From: Nitrososphaerota archaeon
GTDB taxonomy: Archaea > Thermoproteota > Nitrososphaeria > Nitrososphaerales > Nitrosopumilaceae
Direction of reading: 5' to 3'
NCBI GenBank assembly: GCA_016872015.1
Contig: VHBK01000009.1
Location: 1 to 44,779, forward strand
Length of the DNA stretch: 44,779 nt
Positions within the stretch are counted from its first letter, which is position 1. The number at the start of each line of letters is the position of its first letter. The notes beneath the pieces were generated by a model. It had not been told where the DNA came from. It saw only the letters and a list, made by a program, of their open reading frames with translations, and made no database searches. Below, in pieces: positions 21,814-30,444 of the stretch. The position numbers and the translations under genes were made by a program.

Positions 21814-23985
21814 TTATCCGTAAAACGATCTGTCTATTGACTTTGGCACAACATTAGAAATAGTTTCCCTTATTGACAAATACCACTGGTCTACTTCTTT
21901 TGTAATTGATGGTCGAATCTTCTTGAGGGCTGCAGCAAAGTCTGCACTGTCTATTTTGTCAGAATTGTTTTGCATTGCGTGAACTCCGGCCTCTCTACAT
22001 AATGCTGACAAATCAGCACCAGTATAGTTTTGAGTGGAAACTGAGATCTCTTCTAGGTTTACGCTCTCTGATAGTGGCATCTTTTCTGTTAGAATTTTTA
22101 TTATCTCTAGTCTGCCCTTTTCGTCGGGTTGTTGTACGTATAGGACCGGCTCTAGTCTTCCTGGTCTGAGCAGTGAGCTATCTAGTAAATCAGGCCTGTT
22201 TGTGATTCCGATTACTATTACTCGTGACGGTCCACTCTCCTCCATTTCTGTGAGAAGCTGACTGAGTATTGTCTGGCCAATTCCTGCCTCTTCACCTGAC
22301 TTTATTCTGGCAAGAGAATCCATTTCATCAAAAATTATAATACATGGCGCAGATGTCTTTGCCTTTCTGAAAATCTCTCTTATTGCTTTTTCCGATTCGC
22401 CAACCCACTTTGATAGTATCTCTGGACCCCTGACTAGGATCATATTGCTTCCGCTTTCCGTTGCAACTGCACGTGCAAGCAGTGTCTTGCCGCATCCTGG
22501 TGGGCCGTACAATAAAATTCCGCGCGGCGGCTTGATTCCCATACTGTAAAATTTCTGCGGCTCTTTTAGTGCAACTATGATATTTTCTTGGAGTGATTTT
22601 TTGACTTCTTCTAGGCCGCCGACATTTTTCCAAAAGACTTTGGGTCGCTCTACGTAGAATTCTCTCATAGCGGTGGGTACTACTTCGTGTATTGCATCGT
22701 AAAAGTCTGATAGTGTGATTTCCATTGATTGCAATATTTCTGCAGATACTTTTTCTGTCTCTAGGTCGATTTCTGGTAAAAATCTCCTAATTGCCTTGAG
22801 TGCTGCCTCTCTGCACAATGACTTGATGTCTGCTCCAGTGTATCCGTGCAATTCAGCAGCAAGTCTTCTTAATTCGACGTCTTCGGCAATAGGCATGCCT
22901 CTTGTATGGATTTGCAAAATCTCTAGCCTTCCATCTACGTTTGGAACAGAGACCTCTATTTCCCTGTCAAATCTTCCAGGCCTTCGCAGTGCCGGGTCAA
23001 CACTGTCTGGCCTGTTTGTTGCGCCAAGAACAATGACGTTTCCCCTATCTGTGAGGCCGTCCATTAATGCAAGTAATTGCGCTACTACTCTTTTTTCGAC
23101 ATCTCCATATGCTTCTTCTCTTTTTGGGGCAATGGCGTCGATTTCATCAATGAATATTATGCTTGGAGAGTTGTCTTTTGCTTCCTTGAAAATGTCACGA
23201 AGTTTTGCTTCCGTTTCTCCGTAATACTTGTTCATTATCTCTGGACCATTAATTGAAAACATGTTTGCCTCTGACTCTGATGCCAAGACTTTGGCAATGA
23301 GTGTCTTGCCGCATCCTGGTGGGCCGTACAAGAGTATGCCACTGTGCGGCTCTATTCCTAGTCTGTCAAAGATTTCTGGGTGTCGTAGTGGCAGTTCGGC
23401 AATCTCTCTCATTATTTTTATTTCATTTTTGAGTCCACCTACTTCGTCGTATGTGACTCGAACCTTTTTGTCAATTGCCTTGTCTGCAGAAATTACAAAG
23501 TCTGTACTCTTGTCTATTGTTACAATTCCCTTTGGGGCAATCTTGCTTATTTTGAAATCCATTGGGTTGCCCAAAATCATGACTGATATTTCGTCTCCCT
23601 GGCAGAACGGCAATCCCTTGAGCCTGTTCTTTACAAAGTCGGTAAATTCCTTGTCTACTGTTACAACATCAGACACTGGCGTTAATACAATTGATTTTGC
23701 TATTTTGGCCGATGCCTTTTTGATTTTTATAATATCGTTTAGCGCGCTACCAATGTTTTTTCTTGTCTGGCCGTCGACGCGAACAACGTCTGGGAACTTG
23801 TCATCTTCATCTGTGGGCCATGCAACTGCACAACTTGCCTTTTTGCCAGTAATCTCTACAATATCGCCTGGATTTACTTTGAGAAAGTCCATAGCATCGG
23901 GCCCGATTCGCGCCCTTTTCTTGCCGACATCTCTCTGCTTTGCCTCTCCTACTCGCATTTGCAGAGGTTCGTCTTTTTTGGCCAC
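21814..23985 (-). CDS. cdc48: CDC48/VCP-type AAA+ ATPase
   Basis: A 723-residue archaeal CDC48/p97 homologue, a hexameric unfoldase that feeds proteins to the proteasome. Residues 1-185 form the CDC48 N domain (double-psi barrel: RVGEAKQRDVGKKRARI). AAA domain D1 has GPPGCGKT near residue 220 and FIDEIDAI. D2 has GPPGCGKT near residue 490 and IIFDEMDSL. Arg-finger segments RRPGRFDRE and LRPGRLEP are present. The C-terminal end SIDRSFYG lacks the usual HbYX motif. It is in a run with a zinc ribbon, EF-1beta and a winged-helix protein. Confidence 0.96.
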   Translation of the reverse strand: MAKKDEPLQMRVGEAKQRDVGKKRARIGPDAMDFLKVNPGDIVEITGKKASCAVAWPTDEDDKFPDVVRVDGQTRKNIGSALNDIIKIKKASAKIAKSIVLTPVSDVVTVDKEFTDFVKNRLKGLPFCQGDEISVMILGNPMDFKISKIAPKGIVTIDKSTDFVISADKAIDKKVRVTYDEVGGLKNEIKIMREIAELPLRHPEIFDRLGIEPHSGILLYGPPGCGKTLIAKVLASESEANMFSINGPEIMNKYYGETEAKLRDIFKEAKDNSPSIIFIDEIDAIAPKREEAYGDVEKRVVAQLLALMDGLTDRGNVIVLGATNRPDSVDPALRRPGRFDREIEVSVPNVDGRLEILQIHTRGMPIAEDVELRRLAAELHGYTGADIKSLCREAALKAIRRFLPEIDLETEKVSAEILQSMEITLSDFYDAIHEVVPTAMREFYVERPKVFWKNVGGLEEVKKSLQENIIVALKEPQKFYSMGIKPPRGILLYGPPGCGKTLLARAVATESGSNMILVRGPEILSKWVGESEKAIREIFRKAKTSAPCIIIFDEMDSLARIKSGEEAGIGQTILSQLLTEMEESGPSRVIVIGITNRPDLLDSSLLRPGRLEPVLYVQQPDEKGRLEIIKILTEKMPLSESVNLEEISVSTQNYTGADLSALCREAGVHAMQNNSDKIDSADFAAALKKIRPSITKEVDQWYLSIRETISNVVPKSIDRSFYG

Positions 23986-23989
23986 TGGA

Positions 23990-24271
23990 TCACTTCACAT
24001 CTACTGATTTACGGCTCATGTTGAGAACCTCAAATTCGCTTACTCCTGCGACTGATCTGATGGTGTTCTCTAGCATGTCCATCTGTCCTTCCTTGTCATC
24101 TAAATCGAACTCTGCCTTTAGAAAGAATAGGCCAAAAGCAAGAGGCTCTTTAGTGTATTTTCCCATAGTAATGCCGCCCTCGAGTTTTGCCGAGATGTTT
24201 TTTGCCAGATCGTCCAGATTGACTTCAGTACCTTCTGGGAGGATCTTGGTTATCAAAAGTAGTCTTGCCAT
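23990..24271 (-). CDS. ef1b: Translation elongation factor 1-beta (aEF-1beta)
   Basis: A 93-residue nucleotide-exchange factor for EF-1alpha. It has the expected [20 protein letters not shown] start, [20 protein letters not shown] and the C-terminal [15 protein letters not shown]. The size matches archaeal members. It lies between a zinc-ribbon gene (3 nt gap) and cdc48 (4 nt gap), all on the minus strand, so the three form an operon. Confidence 0.93.
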   Translation of the reverse strand: MARLLLITKILPEGTEVNLDDLAKNISAKLEGGITMGKYTKEPLAFGLFFLKAEFDLDDKEGQMDMLENTIRSVAGVSEFEVLNMSRKSVDVK

Positions 24272-24274
24272 GTC

Positions 24275-24454
24275 TTATGGTCCTGAAAACTTGCAAGTAG
24301 GGCATGTGTATGTTCTTGCCGCCTCTCTGCAACTTTGACATCTCCATACCAAGACTGCGCCACATTCTGGGCACATGAATTTTACACACTTGTCGTTTGG
24401 CATGATGTGTTTGTTGCAACAGCTGCAGACTGGAAGAGTCAGTGATGTTGACAT
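24275..24454 (-). CDS. Small zinc-finger protein of the HVO_2753/COG2888 type
   Basis: A 59-residue protein starting MSTSLTLPVCSCCNKHIMPN. It contains four CxxC pairs (CSCC, CPEC, CQSC, CPTC), enough for two zinc sites, and ends in CKFSGP. This architecture matches the small archaeal zinc-finger/RNA-binding proteins often encoded next to aEF-1beta. It begins the operon with EF-1beta and cdc48. Likely linked to translation, but its exact role is not established. Confidence 0.85.
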   Translation of the reverse strand: MSTSLTLPVCSCCNKHIMPNDKCVKFMCPECGAVLVWRCQSCREAARTYTCPTCKFSGP

Positions 24455-24503
24455 GTGCTGTCTTTTTTAATATTCCATTTATAGCTTCCCAAGCGTTTTT
24501 TGT

Positions 24504-25640
24504 CTAGTTGAGCAGCTTGCGTATCTCGCCGCCAAAAATGGTCTGAGCAATTTTGAGCGATCCTCGCAGCCCTAGCATTTTGATGATTGCAGACGTATGA
24601 AAATCAAAATCGTCATTGCTGGAGATATCTGATATCATTTCTGGAGTTATTGTGGAAAATATCTTGTCTATAGTGGAATTGTCCAGTCGCTCTAGCATTT
24701 TTCTTGCAAAGAGCTGTTTTTCAAATTCCTTTCCAAACTTTTCAGTCCAGAGTTTTTGGTATGAATCAAGATCGTCTTTGTTGTGTGTTATCAAATAGTT
24801 TGAGATGGCGCGGCCTGCCAAAATTCCGCCTACTCCGCAAGAATAAATCCCACCCGCAGTAGTTGGCTTTGCCTGACCTGCAGCATCTCCTACAATCACG
24901 GTGTTTCCTTCGACAAAATTGCTAATTGGACCATTAATCCAGATTGGCGCAAAGACCTTGCGAATAATAGAGTGTTTTCCCTTTTGTTCTAGGAACTTTT
25001 CTATTGCAGAAATGGCGTTGATGCCTTTTCCTGCAACTCCGACCTTTCCCATTCCGTCTGATGCCGGTATTATCCAAGAAAAGAATCCGGGATATTTCTG
25101 CGAGTCGAAATTCACTTCGACTAGGCCTTTTTGAATCCAGTCTGCGTATATTTCGTATTGCGCAGATTGCAGGGTACCTGTACGGTCCCGCTGAATTATG
25201 GATGCGATTCCTCTTGCATCCACCAAAATTTTGCAATCAAATGTTCCAACACTTGTTACTGCCTGGTCTTGTCTGAATTCCTTGAGTGATGTCTTTACTT
25301 TGATCTCTGCTCCATTTTTTTGCGCTTGATGAGCAATCTGCTTGTCCAGCTCCCGCCTGTTGATTACAATGACGTTTTGCTTTTTTGCATCAATGTTTAG
25401 TGTTACTCCACCTGGAGACATCAGTTGCGCCTTTTGAATTGGAGAATCCAGAGTTTTGGTGGATGGTATAATTCCTAGGTCATGCAAGCCAGATGCCGAC
25501 ACCAGACCTCCACAATGCTCAGGCGTGCCTACCTCAAAGTCTTCTTCTAGCACCAAAACAGAATGGCCTGCCTTTGCTATTTCTCGTGCACAAAATAGGC
25601 CTGCCACGCTTGCTCCTGCGATTACCACATCGTATGACAA
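24504..25640 (-). CDS. Geranylgeranyl reductase family FAD oxidoreductase
   Basis: An FAD enzyme of the type that saturates archaeal isoprenoid lipid chains. The 378-residue reading from TTG 25640 starts MSYDVVIAGASVAGLFCA (GxGxxG-type FAD motif with Ser for the third Gly). It continues with HCGGLVSASGL, the NRRELDKQIA strand, VDARGIAS, and IVGDAAGQAKPTTAGGI. The frame stays open upstream to 25781, but that stretch lacks family similarity. A CCTTTAATTC sequence (25664-25673; on this strand GAATTAAAGG) lies about 28 nt upstream and supports the TTG. Confidence 0.88.
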   Translation of the reverse strand: MSYDVVIAGASVAGLFCAREIAKAGHSVLVLEEDFEVGTPEHCGGLVSASGLHDLGIIPSTKTLDSPIQKAQLMSPGGVTLNIDAKKQNVIVINRRELDKQIAHQAQKNGAEIKVKTSLKEFRQDQAVTSVGTFDCKILVDARGIASIIQRDRTGTLQSAQYEIYADWIQKGLVEVNFDSQKYPGFFSWIIPASDGMGKVGVAGKGINAISAIEKFLEQKGKHSIIRKVFAPIWINGPISNFVEGNTVIVGDAAGQAKPTTAGGIYSCGVGGILAGRAISNYLITHNKDDLDSYQKLWTEKFGKEFEKQLFARKMLERLDNSTIDKIFSTITPEMISDISSNDDFDFHTSAIIKMLGLRGSLKIAQTIFGGEIRKLLN

Positions 25641-25725
25641 TTTGCTGTCTTTTGGAATGATTTCCTTTAATTCATTTCGAAAATGATTTGCAAAGTTTTT
25701 CAATGTGATGTATGGCAAATAGTTA

Positions 25726-26076
25726 TTGGGACTAAAACAAGTCATAGTAGTACGGGCAGACCTTGGAATGGGAAAAGGCAAAATTGCAGCTCAAGTTGGG
25801 CATGCATGTGTGCTTGGTGCAGAAAATGTCCGCAAGTCGCACCCAGAGTGGTTTACCAAGTGGTGGCAAGGCCAGGCAAAAATAGTACTCAAGGTAAATT
25901 CCGAATCCGAACTTGAATCGGTAAAACAAGATGCAATAGAGATGGGTCTTCCATGGTCCGAAGTAACTGATGCAGGACACACACAAATCGCACCTGGCAC
26001 ATTTACCTGTATCTCAATTGGTCCTGCCCCAGAAGAGCAAATAGACAAGATAACAAGTGAGCTCAAGCTGCTCTGA
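25726..26076 (+). CDS. pth2: Peptidyl-tRNA hydrolase, archaeal/eukaryotic type
   Basis: A 116-residue Pth2 that recycles peptidyl-tRNAs dropped during translation. The family motifs are VVRADLGMGKGKIAAQVGHA at the N-terminus, KIVLKVNSESEL, and VTDAGHTQIAPGTFTCISIGP near the end. Start is TTG. It diverges from the reductase gene, with an 85-bp gap if the latter starts at 25640. Confidence 0.95.
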   Translation: MGLKQVIVVRADLGMGKGKIAAQVGHACVLGAENVRKSHPEWFTKWWQGQAKIVLKVNSESELESVKQDAIEMGLPWSEVTDAGHTQIAPGTFTCISIGPAPEEQIDKITSELKLL

Positions 26077-26116
26077 TGCCCAGAATAGATATAATGCGGA
26101 AGCAAAAACGTGACTT

Positions 26117-27673
26117 GTGAAGAAAAAGGGAATAGCAGTAGCAATATTTTTTGGAGTAATTCTAATCACATCAACACTCGCACTTGCACTAAATTCTAGT
26201 CCAAACCTGCAAAACCCATTAACAAAGACCACTATTACTGGAACTCCGGCAGACAACTTTCCAGATTTAGATAGACCCAAGTTTTGTGGCACAAGTGATG
26301 CAAAATCGAATCAATATGTCACAGAATACAGAATCCCAACTGACTGTACGCAACCACTAGCAATCACAACTGATGAATCTGGTGTGGTGTACTTTGCTCA
26401 AACTAATACTGGTAAAATCGCAAAATTTGATCCGGATACAGAATACTTTGTAGAATATCCAAATCCTGACTGGCCACAGGGTGGTCGCTCCATGATGTGG
26501 GGAATTGACTATTCGTTTGGCGATGTATGGTATACTGATGACTCGTTTGACTCTATTTGGAAATTTTCAACTACTGAAGAGAAGTATTCTCGTGTGGGCT
26601 TTCCAACACAGGAAGACTCTCTTCCACAACACCTCAAGGTGCTTGGCAACCAAATCATAGTAAATGACTTTTATGAAGGCAAAATCAGTCTGTATGATCG
26701 CACACAAACCTCTGAAGACAAAACATACACAAACATCCCAACTCCAATTCCTGGCTCTTTTGTTGGTGGATTTGATGTGGATTCTGCAGGAAACATTTGG
26801 TACACAAACTGGATGCTCAGGCAAGGCGGGGCACTGATCAAATTTGACTATACTTCTTTTGCAGACTTTGTGGCAGCAGATACTGGCAAAAATGTAACTG
26901 TGCTGGACTTTTCAGAGACATTCAACCTACCCCAATCGATTGCAGCACCAAATGGCCTTGCAGTAGACAAGCACGGTAATGTCTGGCTTGCAGACACTGC
27001 CAGCAGCAATTTTTACAAATTTACAGAATCAACTGAATCCTATACTAGATACACTACTCCAATTGCACCGCTTGCAACATATGGCAATGCGACAGGCATG
27101 ATCAAGACTCCTGTCAGCCAGCCTTATTGGGCGCAAATTGAAGGCGACAAATTATACTTTAATGAGCAGGCATCAAACGCACTGGCGGTCTTTGACATTG
27201 AGCAAGAATATCTGGTGGAATATCACGTGCCGTCAAGAAACCCGAACTGGGCCGACTGTGGCGACAAATCCGACTGTGGAATTGCGCAGGCATTTGGATT
27301 TGATGTGGCAGGAGACAAAATCTGGTTTACACAATGGGTTGAAAACAAAATTGGCAAAGTAGACCTTGCAAAACCGCTGTCACCTACCGTTTCTACCTCA
27401 AGCAAGCAAGTAACAATTCCAAAGGGGCAGACTGCATCAGTTGACGTAATGATATCTACAAACCAAAACACGGAAATCCTATCAAAGGCAACATCCGAGT
27501 TCTCCGACATTATAGTAAAAATCCCAATTTCAACAGTCTCTGAATCCCAGTCAATCCCAGTATCCATTGTGACTAGCCCGTCTGCTCTTCCTGGCACCTA
27601 CAAGGTCCTAGTTTCTGCAAGGACTGCGGATGTTACCGTGTCTGAATTTATCACAGTAACAATAACGCAGTGA
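26117..27673 (+). CDS. Secreted Vgb-like beta-propeller protein
   Basis: A 518-residue exported protein with a GTG start and an N-terminal signal/anchor (KKKGIAVAIFFGVILITSTL). Residues 65-440 contain repeated blades of the virginiamycin B lyase/NHL-like type, each with a G-x-[IV]-W-[FY]-[TA]-[DQN] pattern (GVVYFAQTNTGKIAKFDP, GNIWYTNW, GNVWLADTASSNFYKF, DKIWFTQWVENKIGKVD). An Ig-like domain of about 75 residues closes it. Vgb-like repeats are common in extracytoplasmic archaeal proteins; a lyase activity should not be assumed. Its stop overlaps the truD start in GTGA. Confidence 0.85.
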   Translation: MKKKGIAVAIFFGVILITSTLALALNSSPNLQNPLTKTTITGTPADNFPDLDRPKFCGTSDAKSNQYVTEYRIPTDCTQPLAITTDESGVVYFAQTNTGKIAKFDPDTEYFVEYPNPDWPQGGRSMMWGIDYSFGDVWYTDDSFDSIWKFSTTEEKYSRVGFPTQEDSLPQHLKVLGNQIIVNDFYEGKISLYDRTQTSEDKTYTNIPTPIPGSFVGGFDVDSAGNIWYTNWMLRQGGALIKFDYTSFADFVAADTGKNVTVLDFSETFNLPQSIAAPNGLAVDKHGNVWLADTASSNFYKFTESTESYTRYTTPIAPLATYGNATGMIKTPVSQPYWAQIEGDKLYFNEQASNALAVFDIEQEYLVEYHVPSRNPNWADCGDKSDCGIAQAFGFDVAGDKIWFTQWVENKIGKVDLAKPLSPTVSTSSKQVTIPKGQTASVDVMISTNQNTEILSKATSEFSDIIVKIPISTVSESQSIPVSIVTSPSALPGTYKVLVSARTADVTVSEFITVTITQ

Positions 27674-28863
27674 TTCCAAAAATAGACTCTGATATTGGAA
27701 TAGGGCTGTACACCACAAAATTTGCAGGCTGTGGTGGAAAGATTCGCACCAGGCTTGAAGATTTTTTAGTATCGGAGGTTCTAGGCAAAAAGACACTCGC
27801 ATCACTTTGTGATGACGGTTATGCCGTGTACAGACTGAAAAAATCTGGAATCGACACGAATCATGCGCTTGATCTAGTTTTCAAAAAAACTGGTGCAAGA
27901 CTCAAGGCACTGGGACTCAAGGACGCACATGCAGTAACTATACAATATGTGTGCTCTGTGGCGCAAGGAAAGGCAATTCCAAATTATTCTGATGGCAAAA
28001 TCACACTGGAACGAATCGGATTTGCAAAAAAACCACTCTCTGCAAAAGACATGACTGGGAATAACTTTGTCATACGAATAGATGGCGCAGATCAAACGCT
28101 GGCTAGTTTTGCAGAACAAGACAAAATTTTGAATTTTTATGGGTACCAAAGATTTGGCTCCAAGCGAGCTGTAACACACCTAATTGGCAAGGCAATAATC
28201 CAAAAAAGATTTGCAGACGCGGTAAATCTGTTGTTGTCGTTTACTTCGCAATATGACTCTCAGGAAAACACCAAGCTAAGGCAAGAAATGGCAGATCAAG
28301 CAAACTATTCCAAAATACTGAAAGTTATTCCACCGCAAATGGACCTGGAAAAAATCATTCTACAGGAAATGATAGATCATGGCGACCCACAAAAAGCGCT
28401 CCACGAGCTACCAATTGGGATTCGCAGGCTGTATGTTGAGGCATACCAGTCGTACTTGTTCAATCTCACACTAACTAGTGCGTATCAATATGGCGAGAAC
28501 CTCTTTGAACCGCAACAAGGCGATGTCTGCTTTGACAAAAACGCCAAACTTGGCAAATACCAAATGGACGACTCACAAAAGCTAGCAATTCCGATGGTTG
28601 GCTTTTCCTATTTCAAAAAGACCCGATTTGACTATCACATTTCCAAAATACTGGAGCAAGAACAAGTCAAGCCGTCTGATTTCTATCTAAAGGAAATGCA
28701 GGAATCATCCAACGAGGGCGGATTTAGAAGCGCTGCCATACAATGTGATGCCTTTGCAATAAACTCAGACACGGTAAGCTTTACACTTCAGCGCGGATCG
28801 TTTGCCACAATGATAATGCGCGAAATAATCAAGCCGCAGAGCCCACTTGAGGCTGGTTTTTAA
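27670..28863 (+). CDS. truD: tRNA pseudouridine synthase TruD
   Basis: A 397-residue TruD-family enzyme that makes pseudouridine 13 in tRNA. The family signatures are FLVSEVLGKKTLAS, KKSGIDTNHALDLVFKKTGA, and GLKDAHAVTIQ containing the catalytic Asp. NFYGYQRFGSKRAVTHLIGKA, AYQSYLFNLTLT and the C-terminal SFTLQRGSFATMIMREI are also present. The start is GTG at 27670, overlapping the beta-propeller stop by 4 nt, so the two are translationally coupled though functionally unrelated. Confidence 0.95.
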   Translation: MIPKIDSDIGIGLYTTKFAGCGGKIRTRLEDFLVSEVLGKKTLASLCDDGYAVYRLKKSGIDTNHALDLVFKKTGARLKALGLKDAHAVTIQYVCSVAQGKAIPNYSDGKITLERIGFAKKPLSAKDMTGNNFVIRIDGADQTLASFAEQDKILNFYGYQRFGSKRAVTHLIGKAIIQKRFADAVNLLLSFTSQYDSQENTKLRQEMADQANYSKILKVIPPQMDLEKIILQEMIDHGDPQKALHELPIGIRRLYVEAYQSYLFNLTLTSAYQYGENLFEPQQGDVCFDKNAKLGKYQMDDSQKLAIPMVGFSYFKKTRFDYHISKILEQEQVKPSDFYLKEMQESSNEGGFRSAAIQCDAFAINSDTVSFTLQRGSFATMIMREIIKPQSPLEAGF

Positions 28864-28933
28864 AGAATTTAGCTCATGCGTTAACTGATTTTAATAATCA
28901 TTTAATACTCTAAATCTTGGGCAAGAATCAATC

Positions 28934-30100
28934 ATGAAATATAGCGAGATCCCAAGTGGTACTCAGGTCTCTATTATCATTCCAACATATAATGAATCAC
29001 AAAACATTCTCAAAATTCTAAAATCGATTCAGGACAATTTACCAAAGAACACCAGAACACAAACAATAGTGGTCGATGACAATTCCCCAGACGGCACAGG
29101 CAAGCTAGTCGAAGAATACATGCAAAGCGTCAAAAAATTTGCAAATCACACAATAGAGGTAATACACAGAAAGACAAAAGACGGCTTGTCCTCGGCAATA
29201 CTAAAAGGAGTACAGATCGCTACTGGCAATACTATTGTTGTGATGGACAGCGACCTATCACACCCAGCAAGCCTTTTACCAAAAATGATTGATGCGCTAA
29301 AACATCCAAAATACGATATTGTTGTAGCATCTAGATATGTAAACGGCGGCTCTATTATAGGGTGGACAAGAAAGAGAAAGTTTCTCTCTAGACTTGCAAC
29401 ATTTATCGCCAAGCGCGGCCTTGGCGTGCGAACAAAAGACCCAATGTCTGGCTTTTTTGCATTCAAAAAGCCAGTGATTCAGGGCTTGAGTTTTGATGCA
29501 ATAGGCTACAAGATGCTGCTGGAAATTCTAGTCAAGGCAAAAAACGCAAGCGTCCTGGAAATCCCATACACCTTTACAAACCGGGAATTTGGCAAAAGCA
29601 AGCTAGATTCTAAAACAATATTTGATTATCTCAAGGCAGTCTGGAAGCTATATCGATACGGAAAGGAGGCAAACAAGGAAGAAGGACGCAAGTCTGTCAG
29701 CTTTTTATCAAAGGCCGGCAGGTTTTATTCAATTGGCGCAATTGGCCTTGCCATAAACTATGGGGTCTCCTCGCTCTTTACAGATGTGGTGTCTGATCTG
29801 TGGTATCTACACGCCACCATAATCGGCATTGCAGTATCGATGTCTAGCAACTTTATTCTCAACAAAGTATGGACATTTGAGGATCGCGACTTTGAGCCAA
29901 AACACGCATCAATCCAGTATGCCAAATTCATGGGTCTAAGCTCACTTGGTGCACTGGCTCAGCTTGCAATGGTGTATCTGCTAGTTGATCACAACAAAAT
30001 GGACTATCCAATAGCACTGGTACTGGCAGTTGCAACAAGCGCATTGTCCAATTTCGTGCTAAACAAAAAACTGACATTCAAAGAAAAAGTCTGGTCTTAA
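28934..30100 (+). CDS. Dolichol-phosphate mannosyltransferase-like GT2 fused to a GtrA domain
   Basis: A 388-residue fusion. Residues 1-240 are a GT2 glycosyltransferase: VSIIIPTYNESQNI, TIVVDDNSPDGTG, MDSDLSHP (metal-binding DxD) and DPMSGFFAFKK. Residues 258-385 form a GtrA-like membrane domain with four hydrophobic segments, in which NFILNKVWTFED and NFVLNKKLTFKE are internal repeats. Such proteins charge a polyprenyl phosphate with sugar for glycosylation of surface proteins such as S-layers. A CATTTAATACT box about 40 nt before the ATG is the likely promoter. Confidence 0.92.
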   Translation: MKYSEIPSGTQVSIIIPTYNESQNILKILKSIQDNLPKNTRTQTIVVDDNSPDGTGKLVEEYMQSVKKFANHTIEVIHRKTKDGLSSAILKGVQIATGNTIVVMDSDLSHPASLLPKMIDALKHPKYDIVVASRYVNGGSIIGWTRKRKFLSRLATFIAKRGLGVRTKDPMSGFFAFKKPVIQGLSFDAIGYKMLLEILVKAKNASVLEIPYTFTNREFGKSKLDSKTIFDYLKAVWKLYRYGKEANKEEGRKSVSFLSKAGRFYSIGAIGLAINYGVSSLFTDVVSDLWYLHATIIGIAVSMSSNFILNKVWTFEDRDFEPKHASIQYAKFMGLSSLGALAQLAMVYLLVDHNKMDYPIALVLAVATSALSNFVLNKKLTFKEKVWS

Positions 30101-30142
30101 TTTCAGAAAGCTAAAATACCTATCCCAGTTAACGCCAAATCG

Positions 30143-30409
30143 ATGATGGATCCAATCTTCATCGTAGCTATAGTATTTCTGGTACTTGGCGGAGCCTTTG
30201 GAGGCTATGTCGTGTATCACAAAGAGACCGTCATCAGACCACTGGAAATAGAAGAACACGATGCAGTGGAAACAATGTCATGCGATGAGCTGAGAATAAA
30301 ACATGAAGGGGGACAATACTGGTCATTTAACAACTGGAAGCTTGGCAACACCAAGATTTGCGGATGCCCCAACCCACCACCACAATGCACAGGTGGCGGC
30401 GGACACTAG
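30143..30409 (+). CDS. Small membrane protein with C-terminal Cys/Pro/Gly motif
   Basis: An 88-residue protein with one N-terminal membrane helix (PIFIVAIVFLVLGGAFGGYV). A soluble tail follows with MSCDELRIKH, WSFNNWKLGNTKICGC and PNPPPQCTGGGGH. Cys in SCDE, ICGC and QCTG, plus the terminal His, could form a disulfide or metal site. No characterised family is recognised. Two adjacent ATGs are possible starts. Confidence 0.7.
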   Translation: MMDPIFIVAIVFLVLGGAFGGYVVYHKETVIRPLEIEEHDAVETMSCDELRIKHEGGQYWSFNNWKLGNTKICGCPNPPPQCTGGGGH

Positions 30410-30444
30410 ATGATTTTTATTTTTGATTCATATTATTTCAAATA

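Noticed and set aside
25641-25781. N-terminal extension of the geranylgeranyl reductase
   Set aside because: It overlaps the divergent pth2 gene, does not resemble the family, and a TATA-like box lies inside it at the correct distance for TTG 25640.
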